Shown here: piece after piece, positions 34,011 through 45,344 of the stretch | How the letters are laid out: every line of letters starts with the position of its first letter | How positions within the stretch are numbered: position 1 is the stretch's first letter | Assembly (NCBI GenBank): GCA_039000515.1 | Contig: JBCFYV010000833.1 | Location: 1 to 64,000 of the forward strand | Length of the DNA: 64,000 bases | From: Timema cristinae | Taxonomy: Eukaryota; Arthropoda; Insecta; Phasmatodea; Timematidae | Direction of reading: 5' to 3' | Position numbers and translations under genes: made by a program | Notes under the pieces: generated by a model | Database searches by the model: none | Told to the model about the DNA's origin: nothing | Seen by the model: only the letters and a program-made list of their open reading frames with translations

Positions 34011-35226
34011 ATTCAAAATTAAATAAAAAATGTTTCCTTCGTGTTAGGTGGCTATGTATAATCATTTATTCAGACACAATTAATTGTTTACTATTGGAAA
34101 TGTGCTCTGGTTTGTACCAAGAAGTCTTATGTAGCATAAAGCAGTGTAATGAGGGTAGAGGAGGGTGCAAGTTGGAAGCCGGTAAGGGGGTAGTTCTCCC
34201 ACAAGACATATTAATGATAGTTCATCTTACTAAGAAAAAAACATTGTAATCATTAAAAAAAAAAAGTCAAACATAATATTTAGGGTTGTAGGACTCCAAT
34301 AAATTAGTACCGAGACATTAAGTTTTCAGGTTCGGTAGTTATCGGGAATTTGTTTGGTGTGTACGACTGTATAATAGGGTTACAACGCACAGATCGCTGC
34401 TTCCGACGGACGAGTATAAACAGTGTTTAGAGGGATGCCTACGGGCACGGGACGGGGATTAATCACTTTTAAAACAATAAATAGCTCACTTTTAATCGAC
34501 CCAGTTCGGGTTCGGAGTTACAATCTTTCTATTTTTGGTAGTTTTGATAATTTTACTAGCACCGCGATTTACTATTCTATCTGTGATCTATCTATACGCA
34601 AAAAATAATACTCTAATATTTTGAAATTGATAATATTTTTTATATATTGTAAAAAAACTGTATTTGACCTAAATAAAATTAACCTAGTTAAATTAATATC
34701 GAAACAAATAAAAACGAAGTAAAGTGTGGGAATTACTAGGAAAGCTCAGCCCTGAGTTGAACAATGGGAATTTTCCCAGGAAATTAGGTAGTGTGTGAGG
34801 CCCATGAAAAATTATCAGAATACTTGTATCCCGGCTATAATTAAGTCAGCTTAACTATTAATAGGACAAGTGGCTGTGGAACATTCTTTATGTAGAGATG
34901 AATGGTGTGTGGAGAAACAATAAAAATGGGAGGAGAGTTGTTTTTCAAAGCAATTTGGCGTGGTCCTTCTATTTTTTTTAATATGATGCCTCCAGAAACT
35001 ATTTTGAGTTGTCTTCTCCAACAATATTTTAAAAACATCTTGTCCTTGGATGGTATTTGGAAATATCCTCACCTGGAGATTTTTTAAAATTTAATCTTTT
35101 TAGAAGATATTTGCTAGCGATTTCAAAACCTAGTATAACGTGCATAGCATAGTTATGCTTAGCGTAGCGTATATTAATGTGTGAATCCACCTTTAGAGTT
35201 GCACACTATACCATGTGACCACCAAA
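34011..35226 (+). other. Copy A sequence without recognised gene
   Basis: A 62-codon open frame at 34423-34608 is present; it has no recognisable domain and I do not call it. AT-rich repeat phrases with GTGGTCCTTC begin near 34960. Confidence 0.4.
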
Positions 35227-35478
35227 GCAGGTTCCACGTCTTACTACCCGTTCTTTCAGATTATACACCTATCTACTAGCTACGCTAATGTAGGGATGAG
35301 ATGATTAGGAATGATATCTAGAATTTAGATTAGATGTAGCCGCATTTTCGTGTAGTTAGAATATAAAAGCATTTAGGTAAAACCCCTCTCATAGCCCCTG
35401 ACCGGGATTCAAGCCCCGAACTCCCCATTATTGGCAGTCTAGACTCCTGCGAGACTGACACTTTTAGACCATGTGGGT
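35227..35478 (-). mobile_element. SINE family 2 in copy A
   Basis: Minus-strand tRNA-like head with box B-like GGGGCTTGAATCCC, and the shared 3' motif (GGGTAGTAAGACGTGG). Orthologous to about 55600-55857. The head differs from family 1 but the 3' end is the same. Confidence 0.65.
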
Positions 35479-36015
35479 TCTCCTCGGCTTAGCTCACTAA
35501 TTTGGAGTGGTTTTTCACCCAATTTTTGGAAATCAGACTCGTTTAAAAGAAATTTAGAGTATTCCTCCCTCCAATTTTTCAAAATTTTGATCTTTCAAAA
35601 GTTATTTGTAGTGGTCCTTTTTCAAGAAACTTTTGAAATTTGTATAACCTTAGACTCTATATTAAATAGTTCTCACCCAGATTTTTAAAAATATATCTTC
35701 CATCATTAAAAAAATAATTTGGATGCTTCTATATACTTTTAGATTCCTATTGGACTGAATTTTCCTCGAAAATTAGATGCCTCTGAAAGCTATTTGATGT
35801 GGTCTTCACTCAGCAATATTTTGAAAAATTGAATCTTCTTAGAAGCTACTTGGAATGGTCCTGTTCTTGATTTTTTTTTTAATAAGATGCTTCTAGAAGA
35901 TATTTAAAGTGGTCTTTCACCAAAAAATCTTTGAAAATTTAATGCTTTCAGAAACTATTTGGAGTTATTCTCACGTGAAAATTCTTCAAAATGATATGCA
36001 TCTGGAAATTATAAG
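35479..36015. repeat. AT-rich degenerate repeat (GAGTGGTCC type), copy A
   Basis: Successive phrases of about 60-70 bp built around ATTTGGAGTGGTCCTTCACC, AATTTTTGAAAATTTGAT and CTTCTAGAAGCTATTT, all diverged. The same phrases occur in copy B and again at 62800-63180, outside the duplication. Confidence 0.7.
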
Positions 36016-36075
36016 TTATTATTGTTATAATTATTAGTTCAACTAAGTGTATTTAGAAAATTTAATATGATATTT

Positions 36076-36317
36076 AGCACCACATCTTACTACCCATTCG
36101 GGTTATACGCTTTAAGTACTAATTACGCTAATGGTTTAGGATTTGGGAAGGTTGAATTAGAGGAAGTGAACCCACATTTGCGTGGAGGGAGAGTGGAAAA
36201 CCATTTAGGAAACCCCCCCCCCAGTTCACCCGACCGAGATTCGAACCTAGATCTCCCCGTCCTCAGCAGTCGAGCTCAACACGACAAGCGAGTTAGCCAG
36301 CTACGCCACCGAGGCGG
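36076..36317 (-). mobile_element. SINE family 3 in copy A
   Basis: Minus-strand tRNA-like head (box A TGGCGTAGCTGGCTAAC, box B GGTTCGAATC) and 3' end with CCCGAATGGG and GTAAGATGTGGTGC. Orthologous to 56454-56697. It has a third distinct tRNA head joined to the same 3' tail. Confidence 0.8.
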
Positions 36318-36470
36318 GTATTATTTAGAAAATTGTATCTATGAACAATTTAAATTCTAAAAAATATAATGTGGGTGTTGGAAAATAGGAAACAATGAAT
36401 AGAAAATTTGAATAGCCCTATCCTATTTCCAGTATACCACAGCGTGCTTGTTATTTAAAAATCACTATAG

Positions 36471-36687
36471 TTTCTTGTCGAATCAAATGGAGATACGACA
36501 TTAAACGCCGGTAATGTGGCCAAAGCCGGTCCTAAGCCCGGTCGAAAAACACAGAGGGGCGGTAGCACTATAATTATAGCCTCAGGAAATTCCTCGGAAT
36601 TCACCTGAAAAACTGAAGACGCTGAAATGGACTGATGGATAACTACAAATTTTGGCAAGGTTGGTTCGGTCATGTTCTCATACAAAG
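36471..36687 (+). pseudogene. SGNH-like gene, candidate upstream exon (copy A)
   Basis: Bounded by an AG acceptor (ATCACTATAG) and a good donor (CAAAG|GTAAG). The favoured frame reads FLVESNGDTTLNAGNVAKAG to STIIIASGNSSEF, then TGA, a second TGA, and ITTNFGKVGSVMFSYK, ending in phase 1. Copy B (56849-57065) has the same length and the same TGA positions, so the stops predate the duplication or the frame choice is wrong. It is assigned to the SGNH gene only because it lies upstream in the same orientation; at least one more exon would be needed to join it in phase to 40199. Confidence 0.35.
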
Positions 36688-36724
36688 GTAAGATTTTATT
36701 CGAATATTATTTATTCCGTACTAT

Positions 36725-39007
36725 TGCACCGCGGGGGTTCTTTTTGGAGGGTTCTTTTAGGTTAGTTTGGTTCAAGAACACCAACCCAGGTAGTTCCCGG
36801 GGTGCACAAAAAGGCGAGCAAATACAAATGATGAGAACAAGAGATGGTTGGAGTTAAAGCAATTTAATGATACAATATACAAGACCAAAGGACATATAAG
36901 CATATTGCAATAAATATCAGCAAGTACTTTGTCATATATAACTTACTATGATAAGTGACCGCGTTGATTAAGCCTAGGCCAACTGGGGGCGAGAGGCGCC
37001 GAGATAACAACGCAGACTACAAAGCTACGTAATAAACAATACTATCAACTAGGTAAGTTGGCCGCGTAGGCAAGGTTAGTTCGTACATCAGGCAAGTTCT
37101 AGATCTGTTATAATAGAGAGCCCTGCACAACAGCTACTACCCTTACACAGGGTAAAAACAACGTACTTGGATATATAACACATACGGGATAGTCCAGTAA
37201 GGGACGCGTCCCACTGGTTGAGCACCTGGGCCTGGATTCACTAACGGGAGCAAATATGCTCCGGTGCAAGTATAGAAATGGCGCAACTTTGCGCCCAAGA
37301 TACTCCCCAAAACATTAATGTTTATAGAAACTTTAAAACTTATTTTAAAGTTATACTAACTGCCATATTTAGTGACGAGATGTCTTTGGACTTTGCAACA
37401 CAAACCTCTTTGGATCTAGACAAAGATTAGACAGTTCGTAGTTTTGTTTTATAATAATGCAAGAAATGCCATTGCGTTGTTTGAATGTAAAAATCCAACA
37501 ATAAAATGTACGTAATTGTTTTGTTACCACTGTCTAAATTGAAATAAATTTTGTGCTTGACATACGTTTTGTTATTTTAATTAATTCATTATTAATTGGA
37601 GTACATTTATGTAACTAATTGTATTTTAAGCCAATACGATAAAATGCCGCCATTTAAATTGATTGAAGTGACAATTATGATTTAATAGTTGCGCCTACTC
37701 TTGAGTGGTGGCAAATAAAAGGCGCAACTTTGCTCACAAATTGCGCCTGCTCCTTTTAGTGAATAGGGATTTGGAACATATTTCAAACTTGCGCTGGCGA
37801 TACTATTTGCTCCCGTTAGTGAATCCAGGCCCTGAAGGGTGACCAGTACAACCTTACTTAAATAAGAAACTAATGACTGCCGCAACCGCGCCCGAGGGGC
37901 AAAGGCGGCTCACATCCAGTGTACTCTTAAAGAGAGTTACAAAATTAAATCTAAGAATCAACCACGGGCCAATCATGGATAGAACATGCGACCCACTGGT
38001 TAACCACCCAACTCAAATATAGGCCATGACATGTGAACCCAATTAGGCCTGAATCTCCGGCCTCCATATAACAAGAACTATCGCCTGCCCTGGCAAGCTA
38101 CTACAATATGGCACCTATGGTCACATAGTACGTGCCGTGGGATTAATCATCCCAACGTGAGCCTGGCCATTAAGGACCAGTCTCTAGGGCGTGAGAGGCG
38201 CGCTACACCGCAAGTGTATTAGTACCCTGCTTTCCTAATAAGGGAGAGTCTACTCTCAGCCTATCCTATATAACTAGTCATACAATGATATCATAACCGC
38301 GTCTCAGAATAGACACGTTATATTCCTCATCTCTATCTCTTACGATTAATTAATACTATCTATCCTGTGAAGACATTGACTAAACCTAACAGTTGAGTTT
38401 TAAACTTGAAGTTTACTCGAGAGATCAAGCCCTTGAATTAGGTTGGCCCTGCGACTTCCTCCTGTCCAAGGGACCCATTTCCCTTGACCGCAGGTCCGAT
38501 GTAGATTATGTAGATTACGTAGACTAGATGTAAACGCGTGGCCTGTTAGCGTGGTGGAGGTTTCCCAATCGTCTCCTGACGTGTTCTGCCATTCATCAAG
38601 CAAGCAGGCGAATATATAGTTGGCAGAGCCCACGTGGTGAATTGGTGCGTAGGAAGGGAAGGGGGATCTTCCCGGAGCTTCTAGGAGGCTAAGGGGGATC
38701 TTCCCGAAGCTTCTAGACGGTCGAGGCGCGCCGGTCATCGGCCGCCATGAAGCAGTTAGTCGGTTTGAACCCGTGGTCTAAAGCGGAGCTCTCCTCGCTC
38801 TCTTTCTGTGTTGTGTTAATAGCTGGGGCACCGAACTCGAAGGCAGAGTTGGCGCAATTGGTATGTAAACAGAGACATATATTATGGGCGAGGTATTTAA
38901 CATTAGTTTGTTATTGTTACTTTTGATAATATGCAGGCACTAACAGAATATACGTTCTTTTTTATTCGCTACTTTTGAACGGGGCTAAAGCAGTTTAGCC
39001 CGTTACA
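36725..39007 (-). mobile_element. Solo LTR inserted in copy A (Gypsy-like)
   Basis: Absent from copy B, where the empty site reads CCGTACTATACGTAC. In copy A the insert is flanked by CTAT on both sides (36721-36724 and 39008-39011; 5 bp if the A before it is counted). Read on the minus strand it begins TGTAACGGGCTAAACTGC and ends GCGGTGCA, i.e. TG..CA ends. Subtracting the nested MITE it is about 1.68 kb, long for an LTR but within known ranges. No coding sequence for gag or pol is seen, so a solo LTR left by recombination fits best. Confidence 0.65.
37229..37831. mobile_element. PIF/Harbinger-like MITE nested in the solo LTR
   Basis: Terminal inverted repeats of about 27 bp (GGCCTGGATTCACTAACGGG..) are near perfect. 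A 3-bp duplication CTG flanks them (37226-37228 and 37832-37834). It is 603 bp with no transposase. Internal palindromic phrases with GCGCAACTTTGCGC sit near both ends. The 3-bp TSD and GG start suggest PIF/Harbinger. Confidence 0.75.
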
Positions 39008-39008
39008 C

Positions 39009-39147
39009 TATACGTACTAATGCTATTTAGGAAATATCACCCTCAGTATATTCTACCGGGATTCAGACCCCGATCTTCCAGCTATCAGCAGTCTAGTTTA
39101 TTGGGAGAGTGACGCCTTATGCTATGTGAACACTGAAGCAGGTACAG
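39009..39147 (-). mobile_element. SINE fragment in copy A
   Basis: Minus-strand tRNA-like head (box B-like GGGGTCTGAATCCC) without the usual 3' motif. Orthologous to 57103-57240. Confidence 0.5.
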
Positions 39148-39247
39148 TATATTGTATATACGTTTCCTTACTTCCATGATAACATATTAAATTAAATTAT
39201 ACGATTAAAACACCATAGTAACAATAACAATGGTAACTGTAAGGTAA

Positions 39248-39248
<1 letters not shown>

Positions 39249-39296
<48 letters not shown>
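39249..39296. repeat. (TA)n microsatellite
   Basis: About 24 TA units. The orthologous site in copy B has only a short ATATATAAA stretch, so the expansion followed the duplication. Confidence 0.95.
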
Positions 39297-39298
<2 letters not shown>

Positions 39299-40198
39299 AA
39301 TCCAACCCTGCTGTTTCTTTACATTTTCTGCTTCCGTTTCTATCTCTACCACACCCCAAGAATGCGCTCTAAAGATTAATAGGCTGTAAGAACTTCCGAT
39401 TATGAAAAAATATAACTGAAAAAGAAACAATAATCTCGTGAAACCTGTAAAATCCACCATTTGACTTCCCCACTGAAGGTAATTAATTTTATCCTGTCAG
39501 TCGTCAAAAAGCAACGTTCAGCATATTACTGGTTTCTTGATAAGTCTGAGAAATTTTGGTGTTTGTGTAGATCAGGAAATTAGTACAAAGCAAAGTTGAC
39601 ATGGTGAATAATACTCCCACTTTAAAAATATGTTTTTTAATGGAATCATTGAAAATTTGGCTAATCTCGCTAATACTAAAGCTAAAATGTACCCAGTCAT
39701 AATGCCCATCCAGGATCAACGTATTTTAATTACGCTAAGACAGAAGGAATGAAGAAGGTTGAATACAAAGCAAATGCACTTGCATTTGCCGGACTAGATA
39801 GTTGTAAAACATAATCCAATAATTAAAATACTTAGAAAAATTAGTTTATTGATCAAAGTTTGATGTGTTATTGATCTATTTAAAATATTAATAAAAAGAA
39901 GTAATGAAGTCCTACATGCATAAAAGATTTTTAAAACTAACAGTAACTAATAAAAAATTAATTTTGAGAAAATAGTAGCCGTGCAGATATATTTCTATCA
40001 AAGCTACATTCGAATGACCTCTCCGATTCCTACACCAATGCTTGACTTTCGCTTGTAAAGTTTTGTAAACTCTATTTCCACTTTAACTAAACAACAAAAA
40101 CGATATATATTTAAAACATGTAACGTTGTATGCACCAACCCCATATTTATTTTTAATTAAGTAAGTTTAATTATTTACGATGGTTATTATGGTTTCAG
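39297..40198. other. Copy A intronic sequence, no supported exon
   Basis: A minus-strand open frame at 39504-39719 has a frame-preserving 3-bp indel relative to copy B but no recognisable domain. Given the duplication's high identity this is not strong evidence of coding. Confidence 0.35.
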
Positions 40199-40289
40199 GA
40201 AACATTATTTTTAAATCATCAAATTGTGGGATCGTCCATGATGGTCCGGTTCGCCAAGGTTGTGTTACACAAGCATGCACGGATAAACT
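40199..40289 (+). pseudogene. SGNH-like gene exon with block I (copy A)
   Basis: The acceptor GGTTTCAG and donor AAACT|GTGAGT define 91 bp. The frame reads ETLFLNHQIVGSSMMVRFAK then VVLHKHARIN and leaves one base. VGSSMM resembles SGNH/GDSL block I (GDS), with Ser in place of the usual Asp. This copy is open; copy B (58242-58332) has a TAG and a lost Gly at this motif. The phase joins exactly to the next exon. Confidence 0.55.
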
Positions 40290-40833
40290 GTGAGTACGCA
40301 CCTTAATATACCGTACTCTATAGAAAACACAAAAACATTGTTATCAAACACAACCTTTATTTGGTCTACACTACGCAAGTGGGCTAAATGTCATACTTAT
40401 CTAGTCTGGTTTTTCGATAATAGTGAGGTCAGGGTTTGAATTCTAGTCAGGTCTACCGAGAATTGACTATTTCGTCAATTGGTACTCGCTCTCTTCAAAA
40501 CGCAAATACAGATAATCTAAATTCTATATGCATCAGTTCCACCCCACTAGTGTGTAAAATGCATACACAGCCCGAATGAATAGTAAGACGAAAAAAAGTT
40601 TACAACAGATAGTAAAATTCGCAGTAGGGGTGTATTGTAACATAATACAACAATACTAATAATCACAGTAGTAATAATGAGCACCTGGGATACACCACCC
40701 ATAGCCTAGAAGGGGGAAATATAAGCCATAACATAAAATAATAAAAGGGGATTTGTTTTATTTGGGATTGTCACAACCCTATGCAAATTTAATAATGTAA
40801 ATCTACTGTTGTTTGTAACTATGTTAATAGCAG

Positions 40834-40973
40834 CAAATGGGGCGCTGCAGATTAGGCTGTGTGTCTCTGGCCAGAAGGCTGCACAACTGTTACGTCGGTT
40901 ACGGAGTGTGCTACTGAACATTAGGCCATTGCTGGACAACATTCTATTGATGATTGGTGTCAACGATTTTCAG
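40834..40973 (+). pseudogene. SGNH-like gene exon with blocks II-III (copy A)
   Basis: Acceptor TAATAGCAG and donor TTTTCAG|GTAAAA. Taking one base from the previous exon (T+CA = Ser), the frame reads NGALQIRLCVSGQKAAQLL then RRLRSVLLNIRPLLDN and ILLMIGVNDFQ. CVSGQKA matches a block II-type Gly region and LLMIGVND matches block III (GxND) of SGNH hydrolases. The frame is fully open here; copy B has GVKD instead of GVND. These motifs, plus consistent phases, are the best evidence that this is a real gene family. Confidence 0.6.
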
Positions 40974-41072
40974 GTAAAATAAGAATTTAAAATGTTTTCC
41001 TTATGTCCACGATTGTGATTGGCTAACTATAAACAATATATTTTTAACCGATATTTTAATATTATCTCACAG

Positions 41073-41242
41073 CAAGGGACCAGGCTGGGCATCTTAAAGA
41101 TGAGGCTATTTAAAATAGTCAGATTACTATCAAGCCACAATAAAAAATATAGTCGTCTTCATAGTGCCACCTATCCCAAAACTTTCAATGGATGACAATG
41201 TTAAATTATTGAGGTACAAAAAGTTTGTGATCAAAATGGGCG
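41073..41242 (+). pseudogene. SGNH-like gene exon, frameshifted (copy A)
   Basis: Acceptor ATCTCACAG and donor GGGCG|GTAAGT. In phase with the previous exon it reads QGTRLGILKMRLFKIVRLLS and SHNKK, then a shift within the A-rich stretch near 41148. In the shifted frame the family-like sequence resumes: IVVFIVPPIPKLSMDDNVKL, LRYKKFVIKMG. Both copies share the shift, so it predates the duplication (or a short cryptic intron is used). Copy A therefore appears to be a pseudogene even though the two preceding exons are open. Confidence 0.55.
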
Positions 41243-41299
41243 GTAAGTAAACTTGTTATATTAAAAACAAATTCATTAAGCCATATTCTAGAGCAGGGG

Positions 41300-42077
41300 T
41301 CTTTTTTTTTCCTTATTTTCATGCCCCATTACCTATTATTAAAAATGGAGCTTTATTCTCTTTATACAATACAATTTTTCCTTCTACTGTTCACTTTGTC
41401 CTTGTTTACATTATATTTAAAAAAAAATGGATACATACACTTAACCTAATTGTCCATATCTTACTACCCCCTAGTTTACTAGTTGGTCTGCCCCGGGTAA
41501 CTCTGCCCCGGTACTCTTCGCCCTCTCCTGTCTCCGCGACCGCCTGTGATCATGTTTCCAGGGCCTCGGCTTCAGGAGACGGCGACGAGCATCCCCCTAT
41601 CCGCCACCTGGGTAGGCGCCCTATCGGATATTTCGCTCCGCCTACTTTATCTCGAAACCACTGTCTATGGACCTAATACTAACTTACATCTAAGATTACA
41701 AATTTCTACTGTCTCTTATATACTAGCTTAACCTACTCTTCTGGGCTGTCCCTCTTCTACTCTTGGGCGACTCTTCCCTGGACGCGAGGAAGACGCCGTC
41801 CACCCAGACTTCCTTCCGTTCCCATCTTCCTTCTCTGTCTCCAGAGATGAAGAACTCTCGAGCGGGGGGAAGTCTCCGTTGTTTCCTTCTAGCCTCCTAC
41901 TGCCCAACTGGCATCGCAACCCCCACTGGTACTTCAGCAATTTGCACTACTGGCATCCAGCGAGGGTTCCCCTCAGTTGGCGCTCCGGATTTCCGGTAGC
42001 CGCTTCGGTCCATTCTACCAGCCCCCCATCCATACCCTCAACATACCCTCCTTAACCCCATCTTCTCTGTCCCCATC
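41300..42077 (-). other. 3' region of the R1-clade-like element
   Basis: Distal part AT-rich (41300-41460), proximal part GC-rich and possibly including a frameshifted end of ORF2. No separate gene. Confidence 0.5.
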
Positions 42078-45000
42078 TTACTTTGCCCCCCAGTTGTTCA
42101 TTCTGTCGTCTTCGTCTGTCTCGTCTTCACTACTCGAGTCCACCCCTGTCATTTCCCTAATCGTCGCATCCAAGTCCTCCTCCAGTCTCCCTAGTCTTTG
42201 TCCTGCTTGCCGTTCTCTCACGTAAGTCTCCCTCTCTCTTTCTGATACTTTGTCTGCTATTTTGTCAAGGAAGCACCACCTGTCCACATCTCGCACTATG
42301 TTAAATATTGCTCCCGCTTGTATTGGCACCTGCAGCTCTGTTCTTAAATCCGCCGACAGGACACACTGCAATACGACGTGTTCAGGTGTCGCCTCCTCCC
42401 CACAATAGCATCTGTCCGTCTCTGCAAGTCCCAGTCTGTGAAGAGTGGCCCTGTACGGGCCATGCCCCGTTAGGAAGTGCAGCATGCCACGTGATGGTTG
42501 AAAATGTCTCATCATTAGTCACTCTCTGACGCTAGGGAAGATCCGATAGACCCTCCTACCAGTGTCTCTTCTATTCCAATCATCTTGCCACTCATCCAGG
42601 AGTGCCTCCCGGATCTCCCCCTTCGTCGTCACTCTCTCCCTTGTAAGTCCTTCTACCTTGCCACCTTCCCCCTTCTTCAACCAATACAGGGCTGCTCTTC
42701 GTCTTATCTCCAAGTCCAGAGGCCATATCCCTAAGGCCACGCTCAGCGAGTCTGTCGCCACAGTTCTATATGCGCCCGATAACCTGAGCAGCACCCCCCT
42801 CTGAAGGCTCCTCACCTTTCTCTTTGGTACGACTTGCCTCAGTTTATGAGCCCATACACTGGCTCCATACCCCACAACGGATACTAGCAGAGCTTGATGA
42901 TATATCTGTACACATTTCATTGGAATTTTGAATCGCCTAGTCCCAATACTTATTATCTTATTCATCATTCTGAGTCCTCTGCTGCAAGCATTCTCCAGGT
43001 GGGGTATGAAGTTCCTCTTCTCATCCAGCGTGACCCCCAGGTACTTCGTGTTTTCACTCCGTCTTATACTCTCACCGTCAATCCTAAGTATCGGGTCTCT
43101 GTGTAGCACCCCCCTGAACAGCACGTACGTCGTCTTTGCTGGCACCAGGCACAATTTTACACGCCTACACCAGGAGCTTAGCCCTGCTAACACGGCTCCA
43201 CTCCTGGTCTCTAGCTCCAGTCTTGTCCCAGCCTCCGCTATTATCAGCAAATCGTCCGGAAAGGCGACCACTCCTGCCGTTCCAGGTAGGGACTCTAGCT
43301 CCAACATTCCAGGTTCCAGCCCTATGTCCCAAAAGATCGGCCCACAGACCGACACCTGGGGACACCCTTTTGTTAGTCTCTTGTCAACTGTCGTTCCCGG
43401 ACATCTCAGGGTCGCATATCTATCCCTACAGTAGTCCCTAAGGACTCTGTAGAGATCACCCGGGCATCGTATTTTCCTAAGCCTTTCAAAAAGTGCTGGC
43501 CACCATAGATTGTCGAACGCCCTTGATATGTCCACGAACATCCCCACTACATACTTCCCTTTGCACCCGTCCATCAGTCGCATAGCCTCACAAATAGCGT
43601 CCCCTGCCGATCTGCCCCTCCTAAAACCATACTGCTGCCCATGCATGCCTACCTCCTTCCTGTGCGCTGTCAACTTCTCGCATAGTATTTTTTCTTGCAG
43701 ATTGCCACACACGTTCAGCAAGCATATGGGCCTGTATGATTTCGGGAGCCGCAGATCCCTCTCATCCCCCTTACTGAGAACGACTACCTCACTCTGTTTT
43801 CACACGTTGGGGACCCTCCCCTGAGTGGTGCACTCGTTTAGCAGATAGCGATCTGCTCCCTGATTTCCTGCAGCACCTCGACCCTAATACCATCAGGCCC
43901 AGGTGCCTTCTTCCTCTTCATTTCAGCTATGTTCCTGATGATGTCCCCTGGGTCACTGGAGCCACCCTCGCTAAGTTGTCATATTTTTCGTCCATCTCTT
44001 TCCGCAGTACCCTTTGTTCCTCGTCATCCTGTTCATCGTCGTCTGGAAGCAAGGTGTCCATCAGCAACCTTGCTGACTCTAACCACCCTGTCGTCATCCC
44101 CCCTCTGGTCTCCTTAGCGTCGAGAACATAGCTGGGGGCTTTACTTTTCCAGTCGCCATCTGAAACGGTATTCCCCAGGCATTTGTTCTTAATTCTTCCT
44201 GGACGTAATTCTCCCAGCTATCCCTCTTCGCCAAGGCCAATGCCGACAAGTATTCTTCCTTCCTTCTTCTGTATATGTCCAACAGCCACATTTTGCTCGC
44301 CGGATCCACTTCCGCTTGGTACCTTCGCCGAGCCCTTCTCGCAACTCCACGATACCCATTAAATCTCTCGTTCCAGAACCCATTCTCCCTCCTAACCGAC
44401 CTTTTAGATACTGGGATAGCAGCTCTCATGGCATTCTGAATCGCCTTAGTTAGCTCCTGTGCCTTTTGATTGATATTACCACCTCTCTCTATAGGTTCCG
44501 GTATGACCAATTCCCTTCTGAGTTTGTCCCAGTCAGCCTTTCTTAAATTATATCTTACTTTGGTTCTTACTTCTCTGGCCGTCTTTCCTCCATCCACTTC
44601 AAATGTTATCAGGTTGTGGTCACTCACAGTCACCCCGTCCAGTACCTTCCAGTCAGAGATCATGCCCGCAGCCTCCTGATTACAGAGTGTTACATCAATA
44701 TTGGATTTAGTTCCAGTGTGTCCCACATAGGTCGGCGGATTACCGAACACGTTCATCACCTCTAATCGGTTCGCTTCGATCATCTCAACCAACTTCTCCC
44801 CTCTTCCGTAAGCTCTCCATCCACCCCTCTTTCCATCGGCTCTTCTTATGTCGTCGCTGTACCACAGAGGTGATCTCGCGTTCGCATCCGCCACCACCAC
44901 CACAGGTTTCCCCCTGAACGTACCCAATATCTGCTCCAGTTGTTCTAAGTGAGGCTCTATCGTCTCCCTGTACTGGAAATACATATTGACGAGGATGAAC

Positions 45001-45344
45001 TCTCCTGTGTTCGCTCTTACTTCAACACAAGTGACCTTGTCGTTACAATGCTGACCTATCTTTGTTATTGTGACCGCTTCATTCAACACCATTATGATGC
45101 TCATCGAGCATTCACCTCCACTCACAACTCTCGCCCTTAGCGGTAACTGGGAGTTAACAATGCTGCCACCCCTCGTCATATACGGTTCTTGGAGGCATAC
45201 GATATCTAGACCAAGCTCCTCTACCACTACCTTTACTTCATCCATCACCGCGGCACTTCGCATAGCGTTCAGTTGTCCAATCTTTACTCTCAGGTTTTTC
45301 TCACCCATTAGGGATGGTGTGTGAAGACATGGCATTTCGGCCAC
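42078..45344 (-). pseudogene. R1-clade-like ORF2: endonuclease and reverse transcriptase
   Basis: Starts MAEMPCLHTPSLMGEKNLRV. Endonuclease motifs are intact over 45344-44094 (IGQLNAMRS, LQEPYM, NMYFQYRE, ADANARSPLW, SNIDVTL, SDHNLITF). A broken stretch follows (44093-43722), then the reverse transcriptase (YGFRRGRSAGDAI, FVDISRAFDNLWW). The catalytic box reads FPDD instead of F/YADD (plus 43251-43262), and the GCPQGS-type motif reads GCPQVS. TKYLGVTLDE and the C-terminal finger CYCGEEATPEHVVLQC follow after another shift. With a proline in the catalytic box the enzyme would not be expected to work. Confidence 0.85.

Larger units (their letters stand above)
32634..41299 (+). repeat. Direct duplication, copy A
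   Basis: Colinear with 52903-59336 from TTTAAATATTTTTGTAATAT to GAGCAGGG, with scattered substitutions and small indels. Copy A is longer mainly because of a 2283-bp solo LTR insertion (36725-39007). It also has a TA microsatellite expansion at 39249-39296. Contents: three SINEs and a SINE fragment, AT-rich degenerate repeats and four exons of an SGNH-like gene. Confidence 0.92.

Noticed and set aside
33824..34012. 62-codon minus-strand ORF conserved in both duplication copies
   Set aside because: It lies entirely in the tRNA-derived SINE; conservation reflects the duplication.
39504..39719. Minus-strand ORF with a frame-preserving indel between copies A and B
   Set aside because: AT-rich, no domain, and a single 3-bp indel is weak support in a young duplication.
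40400..40480. tRNA-like sequence with GGGTTTGAATTCTAG in the SGNH-like intron
   Set aside because: Box B is partial and no box A is convincing; not listed as a SINE.
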